64,000 nucleotides of DNA from Ischnura elegans. Taxonomy: Eukaryota; Arthropoda; Insecta; Odonata; Coenagrionidae. Position 1 is the stretch's first letter, and each line of letters begins with the position of its first letter. Where the stretch lies: positions 59,060,968-59,124,967 of the forward strand of contig NC_060257.1 in the NCBI RefSeq assembly GCF_921293095.1, in the 5' to 3' direction. A program made the position numbers and the translations under genes. The notes below the pieces were generated by a model. That model did not search any database and was not told the origin of the DNA. It was given only the letters and a program-made list of their open reading frames with translations. This document shows, one piece after another, positions 22,345 to 32,151 of this stretch.

Positions 22345-22800
22345 CTGTCAGCTTGAAAACGATGTTCCGCTGTATTTTGCAAATTTATATCTAGACTTCA
22401 GTGCATGCCATAATAATAAATAATACGTCATTTTAAAGGAAATTTTATTCTCAATTCTGATTTATTTTTTGTTTTTTGAAAAATTCCAAAATGAAGACAC
22501 GCGAGTGAAATAAATGACTTCGATCACCATGATATTAGCAGTTTTGTCAACTTCATGAGCTTTGTAACTCTACCTAGGGAAAACTACAACGTCTACAACA
22601 TTAATATTCCACAATAAGTAGCAAAAATTAATTTAGATTAATAAAATGGCTTATTTGTATTTTTAGAACGCATATTTCATTGTAAAATGGCGAATATGTT
22701 TAAACACTATCTAGTCCTACAGTTTACCCCAAAAGAAAAAAGAAAATTCATATAAAACCTTATTTATTTGCATTTTTTCTATGATCCATAATCCAGCCTA
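22345..22800. mobile_element. Terminal-inverted-repeat element (unit A), inner part inverted relative to B
   Basis: The left arm (22345-22585) matches 50208-50446 of unit B. The following 22590-22795 matches 50447-50659 in the reverse orientation (for example GATCCATAATCC here against GGATTATGGATC in B). The right arm seen in B is missing here beyond CAGCCTAGTTT. Confidence 0.55.
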
Positions 22801-24030
22801 GTTTACTGCGAGTAGATTTTTACCGGTCTACCCATATGATCAATTTTGAGTATTTCAAGTTCTAAACGTCGCTTTTGCTCTTCTTTCTGATCATTTGTTG
22901 CTGTCCATTAGTCTATTTTTAACTTGGCCATGCCAGGATGTGCCCTATTGGCATAATTAATGTTGCTTAATAACTTCTGCCGCAAGTAATTTGCTGCCAA
23001 GAACCTATTCAAGCAAATTCGATATACCGAAGATATTGAGCTCGATGTTAGAGAGCCAAAACTCTGAGTGTAATAGGATTTTGGAAAGGAAGAAAGATAT
23101 TTTGTCCTTGACAATTTAATAGTTGAAGGGCTGGACGAATAGGACGAAGTTTTATATAACACGTAATAACCTGCGCTGGACGTTGAAGTTCCGTCTTTAT
23201 TTTTAGACGGAATGTTAAAAGTCTCCAAAAAGCCATTTTTGGCCACCCTGCCGTCCTCTTTCTCTAACCGATGGGCGAGGTAAGCTTTTCTCCCCATAAC
23301 TCACCCTCCTCTCATTGTCATTCTCCTTCTTCAGGGGCCAAGAGCTTTCAAACAACCCGTATAAACTGGGGAAAGAATTATCGATACTCATTAACAATAC
23401 TACTTGGCCAACTTAACATGGGTTCACGGCCCGTACCGCTTGAAATCGATGCCCATATGATCTCACCGTTTTAGGTTTGGCTTGTCAGTTCGTCCCAACG
23501 ATCATATACCCCACGGAAAGATTCGGCACTCCACGTTTAAAATCGCGTCGTAAGTTCGACTTCAGCGGTGCCAGCCGATCCTGCGGCGAATATGGAACTA
23601 CTGTGATCGGGAGTGGGCGAATCCATAAAAAATCTGTTGATTCGTCATTTATTGTGTTCACCTTTAAACGAATCTGTACCTATCCTCTCATTTCTTGACA
23701 TTCTCATTTATCTTCTGTCTCCAAAATGTAAATTCCACATTTTTCCTCGGTGTTTTGAAACATATTAATTTAAAGTTGTTTTATCGTAGCAAATTTAAGT
23801 TAATGGGAGCGCGTTCACCATGTAAAATGTACTTTAAACTATTACAGATTAGAAATGTGATATAATAATTTTTATTACACGGATTAAAATAAATTGTTTT
23901 ACATAAGTGACCGTATGCCATTTACAAAAATGTTTACAAAAAAATTACAGCTAGCAGGAAAGAAAGAATATAAGTTTGAAAAAAAATACAAAATACCGCC
24001 GAGAATAATTAAGTATAACCTTGTCATTAT
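22801..24030. other. Stretch without a recognised gene, different from unit B
   Basis: This 1.2 kb has no counterpart in unit B. The longest frame (22908-23297, minus, 129 residues, Ser rich) has no domain I recognise. G/C-tract MITE ends and long repeats are not seen. Confidence 0.35.
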
Positions 24031-24032
24031 GG

Positions 24033-24957
24033 CTATTGGTGAACCAGAATCTTAAATTTTCTTTTAGCAGCCATTTTCATAGGTGATGCAGAGATCTCCC
24101 TATTTTTTTCTTCTGCACCACAAAGGTAAGTAATTTTTATCAATGCATTGTTCATTGTAACCTCAATAGTATAAAAATGCTCCGAAAAGCCGTCTTGAAT
24201 CCATTTATTATCAATGTTTTCTTTTGAAAATGATAGGAGGAGGCTCTTTATATGACCCTTACGGGTAAAAATTGATAAATATTCATCAATTAAAATGGCA
24301 GCTTGGCTCACTGCTTATGTTAGGCCATTACATGGATAAATACGGTCTTCTTTTTCAATTACTTAAAAATTATACCCCTATGCTGGAAATAATCAGGAGC
24401 TGGTGCCACTATACATGTCCTACAATTAATACACTCATTTCCAACTAACAGTTTTCGGACTACATAGCCACTTAAATACGCAGCAATGCAGCTGTCATTT
24501 TCTGCTTCATATTCTTGAATTTGTCATGGAAATGAGGATGCTGCGATGGATCATAGGCATCTCTCGCCTTGATCACGTCATGAATGAAGACACCCGGAAA
24601 AGAATGGGAGTTGCACCAATCGCGGGCAAGATGCGGTAGGCTCTACTGCGTTGGTATGGGCATGTGGTACGTAGCGACGAGAACTCCGCGGCGAGAACAG
24701 CAACGCGGCTGAGCCCTGAAGGACGTCGACCACGAGGACGGCCTAAGATGTGCTGGCTCGACAGAATCAAGGCAGATATGAAAACCGTCAACGCCACGCC
24801 AGTATCACGCTCGGATCGAGCCAAGTGAAGAAGACGAAGCAAAACAGCTGACCCTGCAATAGCGCGGGACAAACGCTAGGATGAAGAAGAATATTCTTGA
24901 CTTTTTTCACTGTGAAAATTTTCTGCACAGTTTGTGTCTGTTTATTTTAGGAGTTGC
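24033..24957 (-). pseudogene. THAP9/P-element-like transposase C-terminus, split by a LINE (unit A)
   Basis: On the minus strand, the frame from about 24957 joins across the LINE (24519-24890) to read SQEYEAENDSCIAAYLSGYV then VRKLLVGNECINCRTCIVAP. This AYLSGYVVRKL...C..C pattern is typical of the C-terminal region of P-element/THAP9 transposases. It continues, after a frame change near 24360, to LTxAVSQAAILIDEYLSIF and the stop at 24033. The catalytic core is not found. A Ser/Pro-rich segment further upstream on the same strand (25842-26312) may belong to it. Confidence 0.45.
24519..24890 (+). mobile_element. RTE-like LINE 3' end with 10-bp target duplication (unit A)
   Basis: The frame reads MEMRMLRWIIGISRLDHVMN, RKRMGVAPIAGKMR, then LLRWYGHVVRSDEN and RRPRGRPKMCWLDRI, the classic tail of RTE-type ORF2. 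Two stops interrupt it. It ends GATGAAGAAGA. ATATTCTTGA flanks it on both sides (24509-24518 and 24891-24900). It is shared with unit B, so the insertion is older than the duplication. Confidence 0.8.
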
Positions 24958-25102
24958 TCACATACAGCATTTCTGCCAAATTATAATGACGCAGTAACAA
25001 ATAGAGATTTCAACATAAAAAATCCGAACAAAGAGTACAGACATAAGATAGTACAGAACGAAATAGAAGGCACGAGGAAAGGGAGGTGGAGAGGTAGGTT
25101 TA

Positions 25103-25715
25103 TTAATTAGCCGAGGAATGGGACATGGCGACTTTGAAAAATGAGTTGAAGGGTAGAAGAAACGGATCAATATTGTCCGGTAATGAATAGAGAAGGGAGC
25201 AAAGGCGGTGTTGGAGTGAGCGCTTAACGAGGGATAGTCTAGGGATAGGCGTGTGGAGTAAGGAATGAGTACGAGTGGATCGGCAAGGCGCTCTGAAATT
25301 AATGGATGAAAGCAAATCAGGACAATCAATGTGTGAATTTAGAATATTGTGAATAATTTTAAAGTCTGCTTTAATCCCTTGTTGTGAGAGATCAGTCATT
25401 AATAGGGAAGATAAGAGTGAGATGGTGCACATTTCACGTAAGTGGGGAACTCTGCGTCTTACGATTCTGGCGAAGAAGCTGGCTATACTGTCAAGAGAGG
25501 GAGCTGCGATGGACCATATCGGAGAGCAATATCCGGTGACTGGAAGGATAAATCTGAGAAGTATGATTTTAGAGCTGTGGGTTCGGTTATTTCTGTGTAG
25601 TGGTAGAGGAGACCTAAAAGTGACATAGCTTGCTCTTGATTATATGAATGTGTTCCGAGAAGTTATGTTTAGGGTCAGTCATGACGTCTAACACCTTCAC
25701 AGCCGAAACACGTTA
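25103..25715 (-). mobile_element. Jockey/CR1-like LINE reverse transcriptase C-terminus, A only
   Basis: The open frame from about 25620 to 25103 encodes RTHSSKIILLRFILPVTGYC then SPIWSIAAPSLDSIASFFAR, HNILNSHIDCPDLLSSINFR and CRSTRTHSLLHTPIPR, a good match to LINE reverse transcriptase ends. Further upstream (25715-25640, shifted frame) VKVLDVMTDPKHNFSEHI fits the preceding segment. There is one frameshift but a long clean frame, so this is one of the younger LINE copies. Unit B has different sequence here. Confidence 0.65.
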
Positions 25716-25841
25716 ATGAGGATCGGAATTAATTGAATATTAAAAAGTAATAAGGGATTATTTAAAGGGAAATCGAAAGGGAATGGAATTTACTGAAATT
25801 TAACGGTAGGTTCCAAGTATTGCACCATTTTTCCGTCAAGT

Positions 25842-26312
25842 TCACAGTTGCCACCAGTTCGCAGTTGTCATCTCCTGCACATCCCAATGTTGCAATTTTG
25901 CCTTCAAATCCCTTAAAGCTCTTTGTTTTTTGGGCAAGTGGCATATAAAAACCTTTCTCGAGGGGCAAGCTGACTTATCCGTCCACAATTCATTTGATGC
26001 ATCCTGAATGTTGATTTTTTGGGAAATATCCGGTGGTTTCGAATCATAAGATGTTGATGGAGCATCTATGGTTTGGGATTTCGCACTTCCCACCTGATTT
26101 ACTTCATCACTTGACAGTACTTCGCGTGACATGTTTGGGGGGGAGATTGAGGAGGCAGATTTGAATGTTCACTCTGGATCTCATCTTTATCTTCACATGA
26201 ATAATTGGTACAGTCAACTTGAGCGGCAGAATTCAATTCTGCACAATTTGACGGTAAAGGATAATTAGATGAGGAAGGTAAAGTCCGGGTCAAGTACTGA
26301 AGGTGTTGCTCC
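25842..26312 (-). pseudogene. Ser/Pro-rich exon pair of an unrecognised transposon protein (unit A)
   Basis: Two overlapping minus-strand frames (26293-26099 and 26132-25842) look like one exon with a shift in a C-run near 26140. An acceptor (TTACAG) precedes GAGCAACACC at about 26312. The C-terminal part has KKQRALRDLKAKL. I recognise no domain. Its position and strand suggest a linker of the THAP9-like gene whose C-terminus lies at 24033-24957. Unit B has the matching frames. Confidence 0.35.
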
Positions 26313-27724
26313 TGTAATCAAATAACATTAGTAAGGGTCCTTAACTTGATTACCATTAAAATGCCGTGAGCACAGTGTTTTTGGCTTCTCGGGATTCAAA
26401 TTAGGGATTTCAGCAAAAGAAGCCTATTCTTGGTACCTAATTAAACCAAATTTGTTTCATTTAATAACGATACCAATTACATTTAAATACTTGAATTTAT
26501 GATTATGGTAATCCATTTCTCTTATCATAAATTTTTACTGTTTAAGAATTAGTTACAGCTTAAGGGACACAGAGATTTCAATTCATTTATTAGTTCAGTG
26601 ACATAACTTAGCCGGTGGGTCATTCCATTTCAAATCATCCAGGTAAGGTTACTCGACATTTTTATTTTCCTGATTTTTTTTTCATTTGTTGCCTACAAGT
26701 AGACAATCACAAAACGCTATTCGAAAAAAAAATTACAAGCCATACTTTTTTTGGGCATGTATTTTTAAAAGGGCGGCCGGGCAAATTTTGATGGAAAACG
26801 TGGTTTGCGTAAATTTTAATTTCGAATCTATTTTAAAAGATATCAGAATAATTTAAAAACCAATGTGTTCACCAGGAAAGGAACGTAAGGAAACCATTTT
26901 TATAAATTGTCCATCATAAAAACTTTACAAACAAAACACTAACAAAAAAATGGAATGCCGAATCTTTCCGTAAGGGTATGTGACCGTTGGTAGTGAATTT
27001 ATGACATCCAAATACAATCCACAGCTTGTTCAATAAATTAAATAACCGCAAACAATCCCAAAAGGCAATGAGGCCAGAGCAACATTTGTAGTAAAATTGA
27101 GAATTACGAAGAAAGAACGGGAGGGAAAAATAAAAGAAATGGTGGCGCAAAGTGAAGGTGTAACGCACATACCGAAGCGGAAGGACACATCAACCTACCC
27201 AATGTGGTGTTCTTAAATAGGAATAATATTTGTAACAACAGAAATGATTGAAATAACTGAAGGTGCCGACTTGAACGAAGAAAAAGAAATGAATCAAGAT
27301 CAGAAACGTAAATGAAATGCGAGAAATTCCCAAGTCCCAACATCATATAGTCTCTACAATAGAGATCCGTGGTCCACCATGTAATGTGCTGTGAAACAGT
27401 AGTACCTAGACAAGTAGAAAGACGAAGAATAGGAAAGTGAAGAAAAAAAACCACTGTGGTTGGAGGTGTGCAAGGAGTTTGTAGAAAATTGGATGGACCT
27501 AGGAGATAATTAAAAGGATGAAAAAGGTAAGTGGCTTTTTCTCTTTCTTTAAATTGTAAAATGTATTGATAGTAGTCGTTTTGCATCCACTGATTAGTGG
27601 TAATAATTAAATAGGCAATAGGTGAGGGAGGGTACAATAAACCAATAGTCCTGTTAGATTCAGAATTCTTTGATAACATCTCAGAACATTCCAATTTCAT
27701 TTATTTATTAATAATACATTTTAA
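26313..27724. other. Shared stretch without a recognised gene
   Basis: It matches about 54700-56340 in unit B, except a 250-bp segment present only in B (55526-55785). A 198-residue minus frame (27104-27700) is not preserved in B and shows no domain. Confidence 0.45.
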
Positions 27725-28686
27725 TTTTATCATAATGCCAAGGAACACAACCCTGGGGCAAAATGAAATAATTTGCAATATTATCCCTACTCGCGGTACC
27801 TTGCTAGTCACCCCTTGTCCCAATATTTTCAATTCGTTCCAATGCACATTCAAAAAATGTATTCTCGAAACGAATGTCATCATGTCTTCTAACGTAATTA
27901 TGAAGGATGCAAAACGCTTTTTCAATACTGTCAGAAAATTCGACTTCTGTGTCCAGATGCCTATGGAATATGCGCCATTTTTGCTAATATGCCTAATGAT
28001 AATATAGATAATATAATGTTAATACCAAATAATAATAATAATATATGAAATAAAAGACACTCCGTCCTCTTGTTAGTCTGTGGTTTGCATGTCTGTTCTA
28101 GTTAGTATGTTCATTGTTTTACTGATATATTTTTGTTAGGATAATTAATTCAATACATTCTCTGAAAGAGCAAAGGCCTCATCCCTTATAAGTAGAAATG
28201 GCATTGCTTCTCCATTTCTATCATTAGGAAGATGTTTAGATCCGGGAACATTTAATGCATTCCTTTCTATTAATTTTGAACAAGTAGATTTTTTTAATCG
28301 TTAGAATCGCTTGAAGATCCGAAAGACGCTCCCTCTACGTATGTAAAATTATAATTGGAATCTGCAATAGCTAAAAGTACTATGGGAAAAATTTTTGTAA
28401 TTAAAATACTCCGACCCACTTGAATTAGGCTTTTTTTATTCTTATGTGCTACCCATCCACTGCTCCGATACAATTTGGGAAGTTGGGTGTTTTCGTAAAA
28501 TTCCTTAGAGGTCTTCTGCCAAGAATCTTGATTCATTTCAGGCGTATAATCCCGCAGCAAGCATTCCCACATTGCATCACATGTACCCCTTACAATCTCC
28601 CCGATTGATGTTTCTCCTAGTAAATACTCGTAATGTAGGGATAAAACGCTTTTACCAGTTCCTAAATATCTGGGAATAAAATACAA
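27725..28686 (-). pseudogene. PIF/Harbinger DDE transposase remnant (unit A)
   Basis: Read on the minus strand: PRYLGTGKSVLSLHYEYLLG, ETSIGEIVRGTCDAMWECL, FPIVLLAIADSNYNFTYVE (the first catalytic-Asp region of DDE_Tnp_4), GSKHLPNDRNGEAMPFLLI with RDEAFAL, and at 28000-27725 a C-terminal segment with FSDSIEKAFCILHNYVRRHD. The first Asp is present, in AIADSNY. The GAIDG segment upstream of it is altered (SSGWVA here). About 130 bases around 28010-28140 do not align to the family and frames change, so it is nonfunctional. Confidence 0.7.
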
Positions 28687-28772
28687 AATGTGAGCAAATA
28701 TTATAATATACAGGAAGTAGCAAATATTGACTAAATGGAAAAAAGTGAAATTTGTATATCTCTTATTTCCAG

Positions 28773-28955
28773 GTCAGGAATTGCAAAAAAATGGAAGAAT
28801 TAAAGAACCTGCTTCAAATGGGAAATGATGCCCAAAAAAATCAGCCTTCAGGATTAGCAGCAAAGAGGCGTAAATATCTGTATTTTGGGCAGTTATTATT
28901 TCTTTGATACTCGCTTGAATGCAGGAAGACATCTAGCAGTCTCGAACAGAATAAC
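28773..28955 (+). pseudogene. MADF-domain exon of a Harbinger-associated gene (unit A)
   Basis: An acceptor (TTTCCAG, AG at 28771-28772) opens a frame with NLLQMGNDAQKNQPSGLAAK and RRKYLYFGQLLFL, the end of a MADF domain, then CRKTSSSLEQNN. A TGA stop after LLFL is shared with unit B, so the gene was already defective before duplication or is spliced differently. The exon is cut at 28956 by a 2.4-kb insertion. Its continuation (31399-31408) is cut again by piggyBac at TTAA. The best continuation is in unit B, which ends in a BESS motif. Confidence 0.5.
28948..28955. repeat. 8-bp target duplication, left (AGAATAAC)
   Basis: AGAATAAC here and at 31391-31398 flanks the 2,435-bp insertion. Unit B carries it once at 57553-57560. 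Confidence 0.85.
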
Positions 28956-29213
28956 CATAGAGTTTACATTACTAAGGAGGCCCCACTAGGTGGCAGTAGC
29001 AGTCATAATTTGAACACGGGTCCCGCGCATTAATTCAAGCTCCAACTTTTGCCACTTGTGGCCCGACCGACAATACTATTCCTATCATTTGGCTTGTTGT
29101 CAGTGGCGGCTTATGAGTGAGCGGCTGTTATCATCCTCTGTGAGCCGAGAATTTCACCGATTTTGGTGTTTTTTTTTAGTATTTCTCCACCAGTAAGATA
29201 TTTACGAAATATC

Positions 29214-29298
29214 ATGGGTAAATCTCGGTGTTTTGTGCCCGGATGCAGCTCCGGCTACGATTGGGAGCTGAGGGAAAATAAGCGGTTGGGGATACAGG
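29214..29298 (+). pseudogene. THAP-domain N-terminal exon fragment
   Basis: The frame begins MGKSRCFVPGCSSGYDWEL, which fits the THAP zinc-finger start (C-x4-C after a short basic lead). It then reads RENKRLG and is cut after about 28 residues by the inverted-repeat element at 29296. The later THAP residues (C..H and AVPYF-like box) are missing. Confidence 0.5.
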
Positions 29299-29507
29299 AC
29301 CATAGCAAGAATTTTTATCATACAGACTGTCCCAAGGGTCGTGTGTCATTTTTGACCTGTAATTTTAGTAACTTTGCATGGAAATTTATGAAAATTGTCA
29401 CACTTATGGGGAAAGGTCCTAAGTTTTGTTGAGTGTAAGCAAAATTTTACAATTTTGACCTTTTGACCTCACAAAGCGGGTCCAAACCAAAAATTTGAAT
29501 TTGCCTT

Positions 29508-29601
29508 ATAGAGGTATGTTTTGAAATAATAGGAAAACTAATGTCCCCAACCAAAGGTTGTTTTGTTGCTTGTTTCCTATTATTTCAAAACATACCTCTA
29601 T
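29508..29601. repeat. Perfect 29-bp hairpin
   Basis: Positions 29508-29536 (ATAGAGGTATGTTTTGAAAT...) and 29573-29601 are exact reverse complements with a 36-base loop. It lies just inside the left long arm. Confidence 0.85.
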
Positions 29602-30030
29602 GACCTCTGACCCCATTGTGACCCTCGCTGGTAATAAAAAGTCGACAATATGGATTTAAAAACAGCAAAACTGACTTGGGCACCCTTTAAAACACATTGT
29701 TACACTCTTTTGCTGTCATGGTGGGCCGATTTAACTCTATGACCCTTGACCCCCATTATGACCTTCGGAGGTCAAAATATCAACAATACGGATCTACGAA
29801 CAGCCTAATCGACTTTGGCACCCTTCAAAACCTATGGTTTGACCCCTTGGTTGTTATGATTGCCCCACTTTTAACTCTATGACCTTTGACCCCCGTGGAG
29901 ACCCTCGGAGGTCAATTAGTGAATAATACGGGTATTTGGACAATACCAATGACTTGGGCACCCTACAAAACCCATGGATCGACACCTTTGTTGGTATGCT
30001 ATTCCTTTTGCCACCCTTATGACCTTGACG
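29599..30030. repeat. Three diverged tandem repeats of about 140 bp
   Basis: Units starting near 29599, 29739 and 29879 each open with TATGACC(T/C)(C/T)TGACCCC, continue with AATA(C/T)GG and TTGGCACCCT or TGGGCACCCT, and end near TTTAACTCTA. They form the core of the inverted-repeat element. Confidence 0.65.
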
Positions 30031-30369
30031 GTGGCCTTACTGGGTCAACGGTTGAATATTCGTAAATAAAAGTGTTATTTTCGGTTTTCTCGTGTCCGAA
30101 AACCTAAGAATTGACATATTGGTCAATGAAATTCACACTTTTGTCTATCTCGATTTTTTTAACATTGAAACCCCATAAGGAAAATTCAAATTTTTGGTTT
30201 GGACCCACTTTGTGAGGTCAAAAGGTCAAAATTGTAAAATTTTGCTTACACTCAACAAAACTTAGGACCTTTCCCCATAAGTGTGACAATTTTCATGAAT
30301 TTCCATGCAAAGTTACTAAAATTACAGGTCAAAAATGACACACGACCCTTGGGACAGTCTGTATGATAA

Positions 30370-30725
30370 CGGGATCAAAATTCTGGAATTCTCTCCCTGA
30401 GGATCTTAGACAGAGGGGCTCCATCCATGCTTTTAAAATTAAATTGTACATGGATTTACTCAGTGGAGAGCTAAAATAAACTCCCACGAAAATACAGCCT
30501 ATTATGTATCATTATTATGTATTATGTACTATATTCCGTCTGCCTATGATGTCAAATTTCAATCCTTGTTACGTGTTATTTCTTTTTTATAGGTGCGTAT
30601 CAAACAACTTTACTTGACATTTTTCATGAACTTTTTGCTTTGATGAGCCATTATTTTTGTAAATTGTGTTTTTTGCTCCAAGGGTTTTTTCCCAGAGCAT
30701 AATAAATATCTATTCTATTCTATTC
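30370..30725 (+). mobile_element. 5'-truncated LINE with pentanucleotide tail
   Basis: The frame reads KFWNSLPEDLRQRGSIHAFK then IKLYMDLLSGEL and stop, the extreme C-terminus of CR1/L2-like ORF2. The 3' end is a CTATT repeat. TATGATAA flanks both sides (30362-30369 and 30726-30733). Removing it with one flank restores the right arm of the surrounding element. Confidence 0.75.
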
Positions 30726-30752
30726 TATGATAAAAATTCTTGCTATGGTCCT

Positions 30753-31390
30753 AATACCGGATCTGACCCGTCCCCAAGTGTGCCTAGGTGGTCTGGTAAT
30801 GATGTCAACGAGTGCTCTTCTTTATGAGCTGCGCAGGAATCATTCTTAATTCTCTAAAACATAGGTGCCGGAAGTTTAAAGACATGGTTGATATCTAGGG
30901 GCCCTCAAACTTAATTCGGGCTAGGGAAAGTTAACAGCGTTTCCTTACCCACTTATTCTTCCCTACTCTCAACGTGAATTAGCGTACCGATTTTGTGATT
31001 ACTTACATTTTCACCTCCAGGAAACTACATAAACTCACGGTGATAGTTATATTTTCGTGGGCAGATGACACGAACTTTATTGTTTAGCAATGAACGATTG
31101 AGACATGGATTCAAATTCGCCGCAAAGCGTGCCTCTCGCGGCCATATTAGGGTGCCTTCACAGCTCCGCGTTGCGTCGACGCCACGAGAGCTCCCGCTCC
31201 GCCAGCAAATTTTGCCCTTCACAGCTCTGCGTTGCGAAACGTGGATTCAAATTCGCCGCGTAGTGTGCCTCTTGTAGGCGTGTATTGCTTGGGAACAACC
31301 GGGGCTCGCTACATCAGCGCCGCTATTTGATGCGATCGGTGGGAATCACAGGAACCAAGGGAGTGGAGAATCCTGTGTAGAGTATTTATG
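30753..31390. other. Right part of the P/THAP-type insertion
   Basis: No coding frame is recognised. 31095-31280 contains two diverged direct repeats (GGATTCAAATTCGCCGC near 31103 and 31242; CCTTCACAGCTC near 31153 and 31213), which may be subterminal transposase-binding repeats. Confidence 0.4.
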
Positions 31391-31398
31391 AGAATAAC
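31391..31398. repeat. 8-bp target duplication, right (AGAATAAC)
   Basis: This is the right partner of 28948-28955. Confidence 0.85.
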
Positions 31399-31408
31399 AT
31401 TGATTTAA

Positions 31409-31815
31409 CACTAGAACGTCCGAGGGGATCATTTTGATCCTTTTTCGATTTGCAATGTATTTATTTTGGAAACCACAATAGGTAGAATGATTTCCTCTCG
31501 TGACTTTTACACATTTTTAAGTTACTTTAGAGACCAAGAAGAAGAACCACCAGATCTGTTTACTTTGTAAGATAATGTCATTTTCACCTTAAACGTCCGC
31601 GGGGATCAATTTGATCCCTAAGCGAGAAAAATTGTATTTCGTAGGGTGATAGCCTTTGAACTTTCTGCGACAGCATTAATTTTGTTGCAACTTAACATTC
31701 AAACCTTTTCACCGCCTTTTCATGTATGCAAGTTGATATCCCTCATTTGCATGACCTATTTCGCATCCATTCCAACTGCCTTAGGTCGGACAATTTGTCA
31801 TCGCCAGGGTGCGGA
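31409..31815 (+). mobile_element. piggyBac left end, truncated (unit A)
   Basis: TTAA at 31405-31408 is followed by the terminus CACTAGAACGTCCG, the same as the right end of the element in unit B. Two blocks of ACGTCCG(A/C)GGGGATCA with an imperfect GATCA/TGATC palindrome lie at 31415 and 31597. The match to unit B stops at 31815 (GGTGCGGAT), before the transposase frame. Confidence 0.8.
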
Positions 31816-32151
31816 TAAGTAAGTAAGCAGGGTGCGAAGTTAGCCATATCTTACGGACGCCAACATACTACGCAAGATCATATCATATAAAAAAATAAGA
31901 GAGATAGACTGTAGAACTGACAGATTCGGAATGTCTTTCTTTCCACGATCAATAAGAGATTATAACGGCAGCGAAAAAACTCATAAATAGATTAGATGAC
32001 TTGTAGTGTAGCCTACTAACCTATGTAAAACTTAATACATGTTTCTTAATTTTGTTATTATTTCTAACAGCATATGGTAGTATAATTTGTTATTATGAGT
32101 GACGTTTTCTTTTGTACTGTGTGGCGTGCATGTGGGAGTCCAATAGGGTGG
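31816..32151. other. Short gene-free stretch
   Basis: No recognised feature lies between the broken piggyBac end and the large foldback. Confidence 0.4.

Larger units (their letters stand above)
29296..30752. mobile_element. Long-terminal-inverted-repeat element carrying a nested LINE
   Basis: The left arm 29296-29509 starts AGGACCATAGCAAG and is mirrored by 30175-30361, with the last 19 bases at 30734-30752 beyond a LINE. Without the LINE and one copy of its target duplication the element is about 1.1 kb with inverted repeats of about 210 bp. The interior has a perfect hairpin and three diverged tandem repeats but no transposase. Target duplication could not be fixed. Confidence 0.75.
28956..31390. 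mobile_element. P/THAP-type element inserted in unit A only
   Basis: The 8-bp duplication AGAATAAC flanks this segment, and unit B keeps the uninterrupted site. Both ends start with CATA when read inwards (CATAGAGTTTAC and CATAAATACTC), resembling the CAT-starting ends and 8-bp duplications of P elements. The inside has an ATG (29214) followed by a THAP-type zinc finger start. The remaining transposase is absent, and the interior is occupied by a long-inverted-repeat element and a LINE. The terminal repeats match poorly beyond CATA, so the P-superfamily call is inference. Confidence 0.6.

Noticed and set aside
22908-23297. 129-residue Ser-rich minus-strand frame
   Set aside because: I considered it as a transposon protein, but no motif, start context or paralogue in unit B supports it.
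27104-27700. 198-residue minus-strand frame
   Set aside because: It has no domain and a skewed Leu/Phe/Ser composition, and the unit B sequence breaks the frame in several places. It lies opposite transposon relic sequence. Treated as chance.
31095-31280. CRISPR-like spaced repeats
   Set aside because: There are only two diverged direct repeats of uneven spacing in a eukaryotic transposon end. No array.
28948-31398. B as a deletion between two AGAATAAC repeats instead of A as an insertion
   Set aside because: Possible in principle, but the segment has transposon content and an 8-bp duplication, so insertion in A is the simpler reading.
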